Assembly: GCA_026419785.1 (NCBI GenBank)
Contig: JAODTK010005745.1
Coordinates: forward strand, 186,001 to 250,000
Length of the DNA: 64,000 nt
DNA from: Sclerodactyla briareus
Lineage: Eukaryota; Echinodermata; Holothuroidea; Dendrochirotida; Sclerodactylidae
Direction: 5' to 3'
The notes beneath the pieces are model-generated. The model ran no database searches and was not told where the DNA came from. It saw nothing but the letters and a program-made list of their open reading frames with translations. The position numbers were made by a program, and so were the translations under genes. Positions 33,191 to 46,779 of the stretch are shown here, piece by piece (within the stretch, counting starts at the first letter, position 1; each line of letters begins with the position of its first letter).

Positions 33191-36100
33191 TAACAAACTT
33201 AACACTATCTTCACGTGTCTTCCCGTCCCGTATATGGTGGTGAATTGCTTTTAGCCCCCCCCCTCTACAGAATCGCCACGTGCAGACTAATATCTTCCAC
33301 ACGTATATTTGTTTTAGTCTGGATAGTAGCCTCAGCTGTCGCCTATATGACCGCATGTCAGGGGGATATGATTGTTAGGTCGATAAATGGCTGTTTTATT
33401 AAATGTTTTGACCAGACATGAACGAGGGAGGGATGGTAATGTAAAGTAGAATTCTGCATTAGTAGCATAGTGCGTAGTGCTTTTTTAAGAGGAGGTTATG
33501 AACGATGGAGCAAAAGAAGTGTTTCTGTATTAACCACCCACTTAGATATTGATTAGGGTACGGTTCAATAATATATTTTTTGTTTGGTTGCACTGTCGTA
33601 AAAAATCCACTGTAAGCCGCTGCTATTTCGACAAGCAATAAATGTCGTGAACCCTCTACCCCAGCATTATTTTGAACATCTACGAGAGTGCTGATTTTAA
33701 AATGTATATGTAATACATCTGCTTAGTATCTTCATCTTCCTGGTCTTTCCGCTCTTCTCCGTTTTTCGTCGCCATTCCTCCCCCCCCCCCCCCTCCTATC
33801 TATTCAATGTAGGAGGAGAAAATGCACCGTCTCGGCCGTGATCCACAGTGTTACGACGAAAAGGCGAATACATCAATTTTAGGGGCAAATAAAAATGTCA
33901 AGTACCCTACATATTACACCCTTCTCGTCTGACCTGTGCAGCTAATGAAGTGGTTTTTTGACATCGAGCCCCCATATGATACGTACACCAGTTGAAGATT
34001 GTCTGGGCCCGAAGCTACTATATTGAATTGGACGCCGAAAGAAAAAATTTATAACCAGAATACGTGCGGAATTCTTAAACGAAACCTAATGAACGACAAC
34101 ACACTAGAAACAAACACATGTAAAAAAATAAACGTTACAAACTTTTCATAAATTCCCAAGTTCATGTCTCGAGTATACTAGGCAGATGGAAGTAAACTAC
34201 TGAATGAAGTAGGCTTCGGAGGCTGCTTTTCAGTTTGTAAAACAGTTAGCCGATAGTGTTCCCAAGGTCAGTTGCCCCATGCCCAACTCCGAATCGCTAG
34301 GATATGCCAAAACGAGAAAACTCGCTCAAAAACAAAAAACCGAGAAAAAAGTATCTGGTTAAATGTAGTCCCAGTCGCTCCAGGCTTATTCTCCTTCTCG
34401 TCCCTTGCCACGGACACTGTCACTCCCAGAGAATAAAAGAAAAAACCTGAGGCTAGTGAATATGGGGAAACTATGGACCACATTCATTGTCCTATAGTTT
34501 CAGTTAATGTTTACTCTATTGTGTGGAGAAATATTGTATCAGAATGGAAGCACAAAATGCATAATTCATACTAGGACAATAACTGTTTTCTATCAGCAAT
34601 TCCTGACAGTAAATAAAACCAATATGCAAGGTTCATAGTAGCAGATTGGATATCAAACCGGATGCACTGTCATATTGTCTACCTGTATAGCCAGATAGTT
34701 CGCACGCACGAACAATCACGTATTACGTGTCTAAGGTTGGGTGGGAAGTGGTTCATGAAACAGAAGGGGCACCCCGGATTAAAGCCAGTGCGTTGCAAAT
34801 CCACAACGAATTCTGGGGGAGAGGAAGAGGAAAGAGTGAATTTCAGGGGAATTTTTACTACGATGACTTCCAAAAAGTTCTATCCAAGCTAACTGTATAT
34901 TAAAGAACGTAGGCTTGCCCATTCCAACTCTCCATCCAAAATAGAAATGCGACGACCCGCAGTGCTGAAGATGAGTGGCAAACGGAAACGTTGAAAATTA
35001 GACAAAAATGCTAGATTAGGGCACTTTCACCCTCGATTCTAACCTCCTTACGGGCACGACTTTTTGTTCTTTCGTTTAGGGGCACTGGACGTAGTCCCTT
35101 ATCTTTAGTTTGCTATTAACGGAACGGCGCTAAGAGCGACCTTAGGCAGAGCTACGACTACGACTCTCAGCCTTACACTAACTCTTTTTATGGCACGATT
35201 CCTATCATACGTTGCCTAACCCGCTATGTATGTTATGTACTCCGTGCAATCTTATCAATCGAGTTCAAATATTCAACTACTCGCGTGGTACGTATATTCT
35301 GCTTTGAAATCGAGAGCCCTAAGCTAAATCTGACGAGGAGGTCCTTTGAAGTAAATGTCAGGAGACACAATTTCGAGGGAGAGCCTCCTCATCGATATTT
35401 GTTCAGGCTGTCCACGACCACCGCAATGTGGCAGAAGAATGGAAAAAGATAATTCTGGAACATAATTGAAAACCCCGACCTGTTCGACGTACGATTATTA
35501 CATTACAATCACAATAATTGGATTTCTACTCGACTACCAACACAATTATTGGCGAGAACGGTTATCGATCATTAACCTCACTCATTCCTTGGATGAACGT
35601 GAAACATTCTAGAACCGGTCTGATAAATATTACCACCCTGGTGGGTATGAAGGCCAACAAAAACGCGTGGAATTTCACCAAAGATTTTCTGGTAAACTAA
35701 TTGATAACCATAAATCAACCAGAATTGTTTTCCAACCAGATTCATGGTAAAAATTCTCCAGACATTTTTTAGAGTGAAGCAAAATAAAAAAAAGGTACTA
35801 AATTATATTTTAGTTTATGAGTTAAGACTACGAAGTAACTGGGAGATGTTTGTCTGGGATTAGAATTAGGCAACATTTGCACGAAGAATAAAGGAGTACC
35901 GCGTATACGTATTTTCTAGATGGGTTTTAATTCCAGAGCAGTGCCAAACAAGGTTTGCGGTTTTGGGCCAGGAGACACTGTAAGCAGTGGAATGCAGTGA
36001 TAATTGTTTGCCTATTGATCCAAATAGTGTTTTACTGGGGCCAATTCTAATTTGGGGGGGGGGGGGTCGGATTTCAGAATGCTCGTATTCCGAATTGGTG

Positions 36101-38272
36101 AATCGGGACGGCTATTCCGGTTAGTCGCCAATCCGAACTGGAATTCAAGACCGCTATGTCGAAGCGCCTCTACTCCCGAATTGAACAATCAGCGCTACTC
36201 CAACCCGCGGAATAGCGACCCGAGGTAACTTCGGAGTAGTTAGTGACCCTTCGGATACGAGTGTAGAGTCGCTTCAGAATAATAAACCGTTCCTAGGATT
36301 CAGTGCCCCACTATGGCCGGTAGAGGGTTATATGAGGCTACTATAGCTAAGATCGGCCTTGTTTCATGCGACAAACCGCACACTCGATACGAGGAAACCA
36401 CGACAAATATGATGTAAGTACAAACAGACAATTAACTGAGGTTAATCAATTTTATGAGTTGGATTCAGGGCTGGCTGGTGGGAACTCGAATCATAGAAAA
36501 AAGAGAAAAAAAACAAAACAAACAAACAAACAGCACAGCTCGACGAAAGTGAGAACGCATGCAACGTTAGTTATCGTACCACCTAAGTGAAGAATGTTGC
36601 CCACAATGATTACAGTACTCAATATATGCCCGTCTAGCTGAACTAACGGGGTCTGGGGGAAAGAATAAAGAATACAAACGCTGAAGAAAGTTAAAGAAAG
36701 ATACGATCTCTTGACCACCCTGTGCGGTTTTTTACACACCATATTCAGGACAGGCGTATCACATTTCATCTCCATTGTATACGCAATAACACCAGATGAT
36801 CGCGGCAACCGGTTCAATCGGGTCAGCTCGAGATAGATGGGAGGTTGACACTTCAGTTGGTCTGCCAAGATGCTAACACCTAACTTACGTCGGAAGAATG
36901 AACCACGCGTACGGAAAGGCCGTCGCACTGGAATAGTCTTTAGTCTTCAGCCAGTTTGATAGAGATGGGAAATATTTACGGTGGCATAAAACACAAGGAT
37001 GCTGACCTTGATTTGAGACAATATTTCGTTCACGAGGGATAAAATCTTCACGTTTAAAATGTCAAATATCTCTAAGGCGTATGGTTTACAAGAGACAGAG
37101 ACACTTCAGAATTTGTTGCAGTAAAAGTTGGTGCTCGCTGACACATGTAACTGCCACTAACACTCTAATAACAGAGAAACACGGTATCGATTGGATTGAG
37201 ATCACATTAATAGGACCTGTATGGACGAGAAAAAGGTCCATAGAATACTTCTCGAATTTATTTTTTATTATGTACAAAATATGCATTTGGGATACAAGGT
37301 TAAGGCTCCATGAACGGCGAAGCATTATCAGGATCGCCAAAGATTTTCCTAACGCGGCATGAAAAATAAATCGACCTGGTACAGTACTATCCAGCGGGAG
37401 AACTCGAAGTTCTGGCTTGAAATTTTCACCAATGCAGGCGATATTGTAGTCTCTCCTGAGGAGAGGGGGTAGTTTAAACTTTTAATGTTAGATGTTGTCA
37501 AGCCACGGCTTTTATCAGTCAGATAACTAACAAGTATCAACATTATGCCATTGCATGTAGGTGCCAATTAACTGATGTTTATTTCATGTACATGTTCATG
37601 CATATGGTTTGTCTATAGGCCTGCGGTGGGCGGGCCTCTCAATGGAAGAGAAAAAACAACAACTCGGCGTCCGCTTTACAACACAAGACAGCTCCAGCGA
37701 GTCCGTGTTGTAAGCCTCCGGGGATCGTATATTACAGGGCGAAACTCAGGTTCCAATTAATTCATGTCAAAACCCGAGTATTTCAACCAGCAGTTGATAT
37801 CAGTGCCAAGCATCGAATTCAACAGGCATACATGGCCTATAGTCAATAACTTTTGCTCCCCAAATTAGGAACAAGGGGGCACGATGGAAGCTCTTACATC
37901 GCAGGGTCCCGGGCTAGGGCCCAGTGGGCCCATGCGGTAAGACGACCCGTCGTGACGACTTATGATCCTCAGTATAAGCCAAACCCACAGTTGTCATTAT
38001 GTGGTGTAGTCGTGAGTCATATGCCGAAAATACTACCAATAATCCGCTGAGTAGCAGTTTGCACAAATTAACCACAATGGAGATAGACCTTGATGGGTTT
38101 GCAAATTGCGATCGATACAAATTACGACAGTAATTCAATTTACCCACCGGAGAATATACATCTTGTGATGAGGGTGAGAACACGACTGGGAGAGGGTAAC
38201 GGTTTTTTGCGTCAACTGTATCGTGCGGTTAAACGTGCCATTTTGCAGAAATTGACTGTTCGAAAGCTCGAC

Positions 38273-40998
38273 CTCGTTGGCAGGCCCCTGCGAACGATTT
38301 TATACTGGGGGGTGCTGAGCCACCTGACGAAAGGCCCCTCACTCTACGTCCTGCAAAAAAACCTCACATTTTAGTCCTTTTCATTTTTCAGATTTTTTAT
38401 TTTGCAATTTTTTATACTTGTTTTCCATAGCGATCGAGTGATGATTGTACACCTGATGTACCCGCGATAGAAGTACCCTAATCAGTTAATTAGCAGCACG
38501 AGGCAGTGGCAACCTGAGAAAAATCAAAAAACGTGAACAGCTGGGCGTAGTAGCCAGGTTCTGGTGTAAGGGGGAAAAGTTAACTCAGGGTCCCATTATG
38601 GACCGCCGTCAGGAGGGTACGGGAAGGGAGTGTCCATCGTACCCTTTTGAAGATTCTGGCTGCTTCGAAGATGCAAAAAAGTATTTTTATTTTTTAAATT
38701 TTATTACTATTCGTTTCATACTAGATCAATGAGCTGAAATTGTCCTGTCTTTCATCTTCACCTGCTAAAAATTACTTCACTGTTTTTTCGGTTTGGTAAT
38801 GATACAGGGCGGCGATCTGGTTGAATAGCGGTGGGAGCTTGAGGGTCGCCCCATCTAAGCGGAGGTCACCAGGGGTTGGCGCGTAGCGCCGAAGAAAATT
38901 TTTGGTTTTACAGGACCCCCCAGATTGCAGGAACGGCACTTCTGGGGTTACTGGCAGTAAGCAACATCCCCGAAATCGTCAATCAATTCCCGATTTTTTT
39001 ATTTCAAGAAAAAGTCTTGAAGGAACTGATCAATGTTTATTCCGTACAATTCGGGGCCACCGCGGTGGTTGACGATAGGGAACAAGGAACCATGTGTGTT
39101 TAAGACCCCCCAGGAGTGAAGGAAACGGCATTCCGGACCGTATGGCAGTAAGCAAACGTCCCTAAAATTGGCAAAAAAATTTCAGAATTCATATTTCAAG
39201 AAACGTTCTTGGAGGAACTTATCAATGTTTATTTTACAATTCGGGCAACCATAAGTGGACGCGTAGGGTACAAGGGAATTTTCATTTACAGTATGGAAGT
39301 GAGGCAAGTCTCTACAAATAATTTTTAAAAATTTGTTTTTCAAGAAACGTTCTCGAAGGAGCTAATTGAATGTTTATGCCTTACAATTTGGGCCAGCATT
39401 CAGTGGTCTCGTATAAGTACGAAGAATTTTGAGCCTTACGAGTCCCCCAGATTGCGGAACACGGTAATTACCATGTCTTATGACAGTAAGCAATACCCCA
39501 AAATTGACAATAAATTTCTAAAAGGTATATCTAAGACACACTCTTGAGGACTGATCATCGTTTATTCATTACAATTAGCCCAACATCAGTTGACGCGTAC
39601 CGTACAAAGAAATAGTCTACGGCCCCCCCCCCCTCCTTCAGATTGCAGGGAGCGGAACTTAACGCGACGAATGGCAGTATGCAAATCACGGAAAGTGAAA
39701 GTAAAATGTTCCAAAAACTGATCGATGTTAATCGGTACATTTCTTCATCGTGGGTTCCATTCTACCATACCATTTCGGAGAAGTTCCATCGAGGACCCTT
39801 CCAATTGAATTGGAAAGCTGCGCAGATTGAAAATTGTTGAAACATCACTGTCATGGAAAATGTGTGATTTTTGGGCATTTGATTGAAAGAATTGGGCCCA
39901 GTCAGAAGACAATTTGATCATTTTCGTTAGTTTACGCTCAATTTTTTAGTCTGCAATTTTTTCGTCCAGACGCCCTGCTCCGCGCCTGTATAGTCCATAC
40001 GTCAATCACGTAAAACCTCCATACTAATGTGCCGATCCCTGCCATGTTGTTTTTCGCCAGCCCCCCGTCCCCCGTGATCGACGCCATGTAATGATTCTAT
40101 TTAAAAATACCTAGGCGATATATAAGCCCCTAGGCATTTTCAAGGAATCAAAATGGGATTTGAAAATCGCCCCCCTCCCCCTATGGCAGGCCCTTGCATA
40201 CGGTAGGCCTATGCTAGATCGTGTGTGCCTACAAGCCGCAGACGCGGTTGTGAAACGTTAGTAGGCTATTTCGGGGTAGGTATGCGGTTTATGGTGATGT
40301 GCCCGTTAAAGCAAATGTCCTCAGGTGGGCGCGGAGCGAGGCAAAGGAATTAACGAAGCAGGCCTCACAGACCCCGGAAAAGGCCAGTTACTATGACTAA
40401 ACCATGTTCACGTCCATTACACAAGATTAACAGAGCACAACCACGGCGATAGAAACAAATTGCTGAGATTCGTCAAGGAATGTCTTTACACTGGCAACCT
40501 TTCATTACCGGGGTCGGAAGCTTGGCCAATGTGCAAACTCCACCCAATGTTGAATGTTGACGATAGGGTGCCTCAAGCCAACCAACAAATACGTACATTT
40601 TTATATACAGATGAAATTCTGAAAAATTCAAACTTTTCGGTATTTATAAGTTGTTAGGTGCCTTGAGGAGTTTATAAAACAATCATAAGGAAACTTCAAG
40701 GAACTTTTTCCAATCCTTCAGATCAATCTTCAAAATAATCAAGTGAATTTGGTTAATATTAGAAATCGGTCCATTCAGTTTCTCAAGACACTGAATAAAC
40801 AACTACGCAGACAACAAACCAGCTATCGAAAACCGGGATTACCAAATCGTGCAATATTGAATCCATGGGACAGCCTTTAAGCTCAAAATCGACGGGTTGA
40901 TGGACACAATGACCTGAAATGGTAGTGCGTCATAAAAATCTGGGGGTGCTGCAGCACCCCCTGCACCCCCCCACCCCTCGCAGGGGCCTGCTCGTTGG
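38273..40998. mobile_element. hAT-like non-autonomous element in copy B with 8-bp target duplication
   Basis: The element proper is 38281-40990 (2,710 bp). The ends are perfect 13-bp inverted repeats, CAGGCCCCTGCGA. The flanks CTCGTTGG at 38273-38280 and 40991-40998 are identical 8-bp duplications. Copies A (29961-29968) and C (46439-46446) carry a single uninterrupted CTTGTTGG at the same place, so both are empty sites. CAG-type termini with 8-bp duplications are diagnostic of the hAT superfamily. No transposase frame was found. The inside carries a ~190-bp x 5 array and AT-rich filler. Not orientable without a transposase. Confidence 0.92.
38910..39845. repeat. ~190-bp x 5 tandem array inside the copy-B hAT-like element
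   Basis: Units start near 38926, 39108, 39275, 39450 and 39639 with CAGATTGCAGGAACGGCAC-type boxes, followed by GGCAGTAAGCAACATCCCC, TTTCAAGAAACGTTCTTG and CAATGTTTATTC. Matches the array in the copy-A transposon unit for unit. Confidence 0.88.
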
Positions 40999-41209
40999 GT
41001 CCGTGTTTAATACAATATTAATACTGACAGTAATTGAATCAATACCCTGCTGTAATAACGAAACTTACAAGATCCAACCACCTATGTATCCATAGTCGTG
41101 AGAGTACGACGGCCATCGTACGAGCATATTCGTTGCGCGCCGTGGGTGATGAGTAATACACAGGAGCTACTGCCATGGGAGATGTGGGCCAGCGAAAAAA
41201 CGGAAAAGG

Positions 41210-42107
41210 TTAGTGATTCCTTGACTTCATTTCTGACAAAGACAAATGGAAAAATTGTACCAGCTCATGTGGGCAAACATCATGACACGTCTGAACAAAT
41301 TTCCCATTTTCACAAAAATAGCCATTTGATCAACAATAGGGTACCCTATAATGTTGATAAAAAAGCTACACAAATTTCAACTCAACATACTTAACTTATC
41401 CCGATGAGAAATCTGAACTTTTCAAAAGAGAATCCAACAAGGAATTTCCAAGTTTGACTCAGTACTGACCCCAAAACAAGAGATTCATGTAGGCATCACG
41501 GGAACTCACATATATATGGACTTATCCAGCAGGTGGGGGATGTCGAGTTATCATGTTTAGCAAACATCATCAAAAATTGGCCAAAATTCAATTATTCACA
41601 AAGCTTTATTACCGAGAACAAGTGGGGTTCTGTCCTCATAAGAAAAGCTACACACCAAAATTTCTACTGATCAGACGACCCATTCTGAACTTATCGTGTT
41701 CACGAGGATTCTCAGACTTCAACCTCAGTTGATCACAGAAGATCTTTGGCTGAACCAAGAACAATAGGGTTTCATGTAACATCATGGGGACCTCACATAC
41801 CAGGTATGAGGCATGTCAATTTCAGGTGGGATGAGTTATCGGGTTAACCAGCCAAAATTGGCCAAAATATCGAACTTCACAATGGTCTAGCTTGACCAAA
41901 TTCAAGTCGCTAACCCAAAAACCAAATAGGGTGCCTATGGAAGCATACACCAAAGTTCAATTATCTGACCACCATCTGGACTTCATGTGTTTAAAGGTTT
42001 TCAGAACCTTTGACATCTGGTGACCTCAGATGACCTTTGACATGACTAAAAAACAATAGGGTACTGTATTCATCGTGGGGGACTCACATACCAGGTCCAC
42101 CAGACGA
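41210..42107 (+). repeat. ~285-bp satellite block 4 (forward)
   Basis: About three units between copies B and C. Landmarks: TCGAGTTATCATGTTTAGC (41542), ATGAGTTATCGGGTTAACC (41829), CTGAACTTATCGTGTTCACG (41685) and the half-site cluster at 42011-42043. Confidence 0.9.
42011..42043 (-). promoter_or_regulatory. nuclear-receptor half-site cluster (DR4-DR4-DR1, reverse)
   Basis: Hexamers TGACAT, TGACCT, TGACCT and TGACAT at 42011, 42021, 42031 and 42038. The spacings of 4, 4 and 1 are the exact mirror of the layout at 8405-8437. Two of four hexamers are consensus and two have one change. Binding is inferred only. Confidence 0.45.
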
Positions 42108-42948
42108 GACAGGGATAAAAAAGAACATAGGCATTCACAGTAGCGTGATACTTACGTACATGGTGAATAACCAACGGCCGAAACGACCCAACAGGGTATA
42201 GGGCTCGTCAACTCAATTCACCTGATCAGTCCAAACTATGTGGACAGAAAATATGTATGAAGTTGGAGGCCATCTTTATTGGAATTTGCCAGGAACATCT
42301 AAGTCTTAAAATAGAGACAGATTAATTCTCAAACTGTTTGCATTTCGCCAGATGAACCCCGGAAGAATTAATGTTCAATATCCATAACAATACATGCATG
42401 GATCGCGATGAAATCATGACGTTATCCGCAACGCTATTTGCCCCCAGTACGTAAGGAAAACACATAATCTGACCTTGAGCATGTGCTCGCGGGAGGAGAA
42501 TTCTCGGAGGCGTTATAATCGCTTTGCCTAGAAGGTTGAATGAAATGGACAGACAATCTCTATTTGTCAATCTTATCAACGGACCCAATATTCAATTGAT
42601 GTTCCAAGAACACGGATGTTCGCGAATGAGTCTCAGATGACTTATCCGCTAGTATATGAGTAATGCCTGTCAAGGATTCATATAGTCACTGGAAAAAAGT
42701 TGGGAAGTGACGGGAATATGAATGCCGCCTTGCAATCAACAAACCCCTTTTTTTGAATGTCGAGTGCATAGGATGACTGAATTGAAAGCATAACATTATA
42801 TTAGGCCGAGAAAATTGAAGTAATGTTAAAAATCTGTTATCGGAGAGGCCAAGCCACACAACGGCGGTATTTTCGTCGAAGAGAATATAAGGTACATATA
42901 CAATTTGGTGCCACGAATGCCAACCAATCGTTCTGACGTGTCCTTCGA

Positions 42949-43195
42949 ATTGCACGTATACTATTTGGCTGACGTACGGTATCACGTAAGGAGCGAATTA
43001 TTGTAGTTGAAAGTTCAATCGGGAGCGATCCGGAAGTTATATTTGTTGTTATTTCCAGAGTGGCTAAAGCCAGATAAGATTCCAGAATTTTTTCCAGGAC
43101 TACAAACCCCCCCCCCTCCCCCCCCCCAAAAAAAAAAATCAATCTGATAAACACCATGCTTGCAATATGTGTGGGATGAGACGTGTGGGCCCTAG
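42949..43195. repeat. ~330-bp sub-repeat, C copy 1 (3' truncated)
   Basis: Starts TGCACGTATACTATTTGGC. Has a C-run block at 43107-43127. It is cut off after GGGCCCTAGGATGC, where upstream text GCGAATGCCAACCAATCG restarts. Confidence 0.8.
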
Positions 43196-43242
43196 GATGC
43201 CGCGAATGCCAACCAATCGTTCTGACATGTCCTTCGACCTTT

Positions 43243-43576
43243 CAACGTATACTATTGCGAATACGGGAAAGGAATTATTTGAGTCTAAAAGTTCAATCGG
43301 TATCGATCGGACGTTATATTGTGTTATTCCAGAGTGGCTAAAGCCAGATAAGGTTCTAGTGAAATCCAGACTTACAAAGACCAAAACCCCCCCCCCCCAA
43401 AAAAAAATCAATCTGATAAAAATGCTTGCAATATGGGGGGTATTGCAGCCGTGCTGGCCCTAATAGGATTGGTGTGATCACTCTAACTTACAGAAATAGA
43501 ACAATTCTGGGGAAGCCGTGTATAAATACTTAATGTTAAAAAAGATTCCTATGATATCGAAAAATTTTTTTTTTCT
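43243..43576. repeat. ~330-bp sub-repeat, C copy 2
   Basis: Starts CGTATACTATTGCGAATACG. Carries ATCGATCGGACGTTATATTG, TTCCAGAGTGGCTAAAGCC and a C-run block near 43386. Its 5' flank duplicates the GCCAACCAATCGTTCTGAC box of 42918. Confidence 0.82.
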
Positions 43577-43905
43577 TTTAACGTAACTATTCCGCTGCCG
43601 GGATCACGTGACGGAGCGAATCATTTGTTAATTCGAAAGTTTCAATCGGGGGATCGATCCGGACGTTTATATATTGTTGTTTTTCAGAGTGGCTGAAGCC
43701 AGATAAGATTCTTATAGTAAAATTCAGACTACAAAAACAAGAAAAATCAAATATATAACAACATGCTGCAACATGTGTAGGTCCGCAGCCTTGCTGAGCC
43801 TTGATCAGGGATTGGTCAATCACAAAACTACAAACAATGGAAAATCCGGCGAGTCTGTATAAATATCTAGGATTCTTATGAAAACGAAAGGTTTTTTTCT
43901 TTAAC
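43577..43905. repeat. ~330-bp sub-repeat, C copy 3
   Basis: Starts TTTTAACGTAACTATTCCGC. Carries ATCGATCCGGACGTTTATA and CAGAGTGGCTGAAGCC, lacks the C run and ends in AAACGAAAGG. Like the last copy in B, it leads into the single-copy part of the unit. Confidence 0.82.
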
Positions 43906-46779
43906 AAACTGTGGGACGATCTTCCACGTCATGTCGCCCCTTCCCGGTATATCTGTGGAATGATTTTAGCCCCTCAAAGAATCCGTGCAGACTAATATCT
44001 TTCCACACGTATATTTGGTTAGTTGATAGTAGCCTTTCGCTGGTCGCTATGAACGCATGACCAGGCTGGATATGATTGGTTAGGTCGATATAAATGCTGT
44101 TTTATTTAAATGTTTATCCGACAGAACGAGGGAGATGGTAATTTACATAGGAATATGCATTCAGCGCCATTAGTGCGTAGGCTTTTAAGAGGAGGTAGTA
44201 ACAGACGGATAGCAAGAAGTGATCTTTATTGACACTCTCTAGTATTGATTAGATACTGTCAATTCACCCCTTATTTTTTGGGTTGCACTGTCGTAAAAAT
44301 AACATGTATAGCCGATATTTTTACAAAGCATCAAGTCGTGAACCCTTGCTACACAGCAGATTTTAAAAATCTTACTAGATTGCATATATAAAATGGTTAT
44401 ATGTAATAGCTTTCTCATCCTCTTCATCTTCCGTTCTCTCTCTGCTTGTCCCGTTTTTCCGTCGTACTTCCTCTTCTTTCCTCCCCTCCTCTCATATTCC
44501 AATTTAGGATAGAAATGCATTCGTCTCGCCGCGATCCTCAATAGTGTTCCGACGAGAAGGAGATACACAATTTCGGGACAAATAACATTCCTATAGTAGA
44601 ACATATTACCCATTCTCGTTTGACCCTGGAATGGAAAACTAATGAGTGGTCGGCCTCGACGCCCCTCCGATACGGACACTAGTGAAGATTGTTGGGACCA
44701 TGGAGCTATTATATTGAACTGGCGCAAAGATAAAATCCTAAACAAGGAATAATAGTGCGGATTCTGAAATGAGCCTGAATGAATGACATACACTGGAAAG
44801 ACACATGAGCAAATAACAATGACTAACCTTTAAATAAATTCCAAGTTCAGTCCCACGGGTAATATTAGGCAAGAAATGAATGAAGAGTACGGGTTAGACT
44901 ACCGAATGAAGTCGTATACGGAGGCTAGTGTTCAGTTGTTACCATTTAGCCTATAGTGTTCCCAAAGTCATTTTGCACCATGCAATCCGCATCCGTATGA
45001 ATGCAAAACGAGCTGAGAAACCTCGCTTCAACTCCCAAAAACAAAAGAGAAAAAGAAATAGACGCAAAAAAAAAAAAAAAATTATCCCGTTGAATGTCGC
45101 ACTACAAGTATCGCTCCACGGCTTATTCTCCTTTTCGGTCCTGCCATGAACAGCTACCCCACAAAAGTTGAATGAGAGACTGAATTGTTCTCTATAGATC
45201 AAGTCAAATAGTTGTTTTACTGGCCAAAGAGGAGTCGTGGTGAATTCGAGAGGCAGCAATTCTGAAGGGCTTATTCAGAATTGGTGAATCGGGACGGCTT
45301 TATTTCTGGTTAGTAGCCACTCCGAACTGTAATGCAAGACCGCTATTGTTGAAGGGCCGCTACTCCGAATTGAGCAATCAGCGCTACTCCGACCGTCGGA
45401 AATAGCGATCCTATGATGAATGAATCGGGGTAGCTATGCCAAAGAAAACCCTTCAGAATAATAAACAGTCCCTTTGGACTACGGTAAGAGGGTTATATGA
45501 GGCTTCTGTAGCTATAAGCTCGGCCATCGTTCATTTGCGACAAACCACACACTCGATACAAAGGATACCACGACAAATAGCGATGGATGTAAGGAAAAAG
45601 CAGATGAGGTTAATCTATATCGAGTGGAGTTAGGCGGCTGTGTTATACCCCGTCTAGAGCTGAGATCACTGGGGGCTGGGGGAAAAAAGAAGTATACAAA
45701 AACGCTGAGAAAGTAAAAAGAAAGGAAAGTACGATTCTTGACCACCACTCTTCTGCTTTTACACAGACCAGATTCGACTATCCGTATCACATTTCATCTC
45801 CAAGTATCACATCATCTCCATAGATGAAACGCAGCACTCGAGTTCCAAATGGGTCGCTTAATAAACAAGGGACAGCTCGTAGGGGATTGATATTTCAGAG
45901 TCGCCCCCACTCAGATCCTAAAATTGATGTCAAACTCCCAACTATTTCACCGACATCTGTCATGATTCCGGTAAAGATCCAAATCAGGCATGATGGCATA
46001 TTATCATAAAATTTCCCTGTCCCAGACTAAGACAGTGTGTTCCGATTGCGCGACCCCTGACATCGCGTGGCACCTGGCCAGGGGCCAGTGGCCATGCGTT
46101 AGCACGGCCTGTCTGTAAACAAATTAATGTAACTGTATCAGGCCAAACCCACTGTGGTCATTATGAGTGGTTAGGGGATAGTCGTCAGAAATATGCTGAA
46201 TGATCACTCGGTTTTGGAGCAGTTCGCACAAATTAACCGCAGTGAAGCTCGACCTTGTTGGGTTTGCAAATTACGATCAATACAATATAACGACAGTCAT
46301 TCAATTGAACCACCGGAGAAATACATCTTGTGGTTGTGGCCGTGAGAACACGACAGAGTAGAGGCGTACGGTTTTGCGTCACGAGTATGAGAGTGATCAC
46401 GGGCCTTTGTGCAGAGATTGACTGTTCGAAAGCTCGACCTTGTTGGGTCCGTGTTTAATACAATATTAATACTGACAGTAATTGAATCAATACCCTCGTG
46501 TAATAACGCAAAACGACAAACCTACAGGTATCCAACCTACATATTTGCTGTACCATAGTCGTGAGACTACCAACGGCCAATTGTACCAGAATATTCGTTG
46601 CGCGCAGTGCGACGACGTATAACACATGCAGCCCTGTAATGGGCCCATGCAGGCAACACCGAAACAATACAGCGAAGCCAAGGGGCTTGAATGATTCCCT
46701 GAAAACTATTCTGACAACCTATATGGCCAAAACCACAAGGACAAATGGAAATTGTACTCAAGGCATGTGGGCAACATAA

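Larger units (their letters stand above)
31700..42107. repeat. large tandem unit, copy B (with hAT insertion and satellite tail)
   Basis: Second head-to-tail copy, same order of landmarks as A: ATGATCAGTCCAA (31791), CATGCATGGATCGCAATGAA (31958), GCCAACCACTCGTTTCTGAC (32477), CTTCACGTGTCTTCCCG (33212), TGCCCAACTCCGAATCGC (34282), AATAATAAACC (36278), CTACATCG-type boxes and AGCTCGACCTCGTTGG (38265). It differs from A mostly by small indels. It lacks the 3.76-kb A transposon and carries a 2.71-kb hAT-like element. Without that the unit is about 7.7 kb. No gene recognised. Confidence 0.85.
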
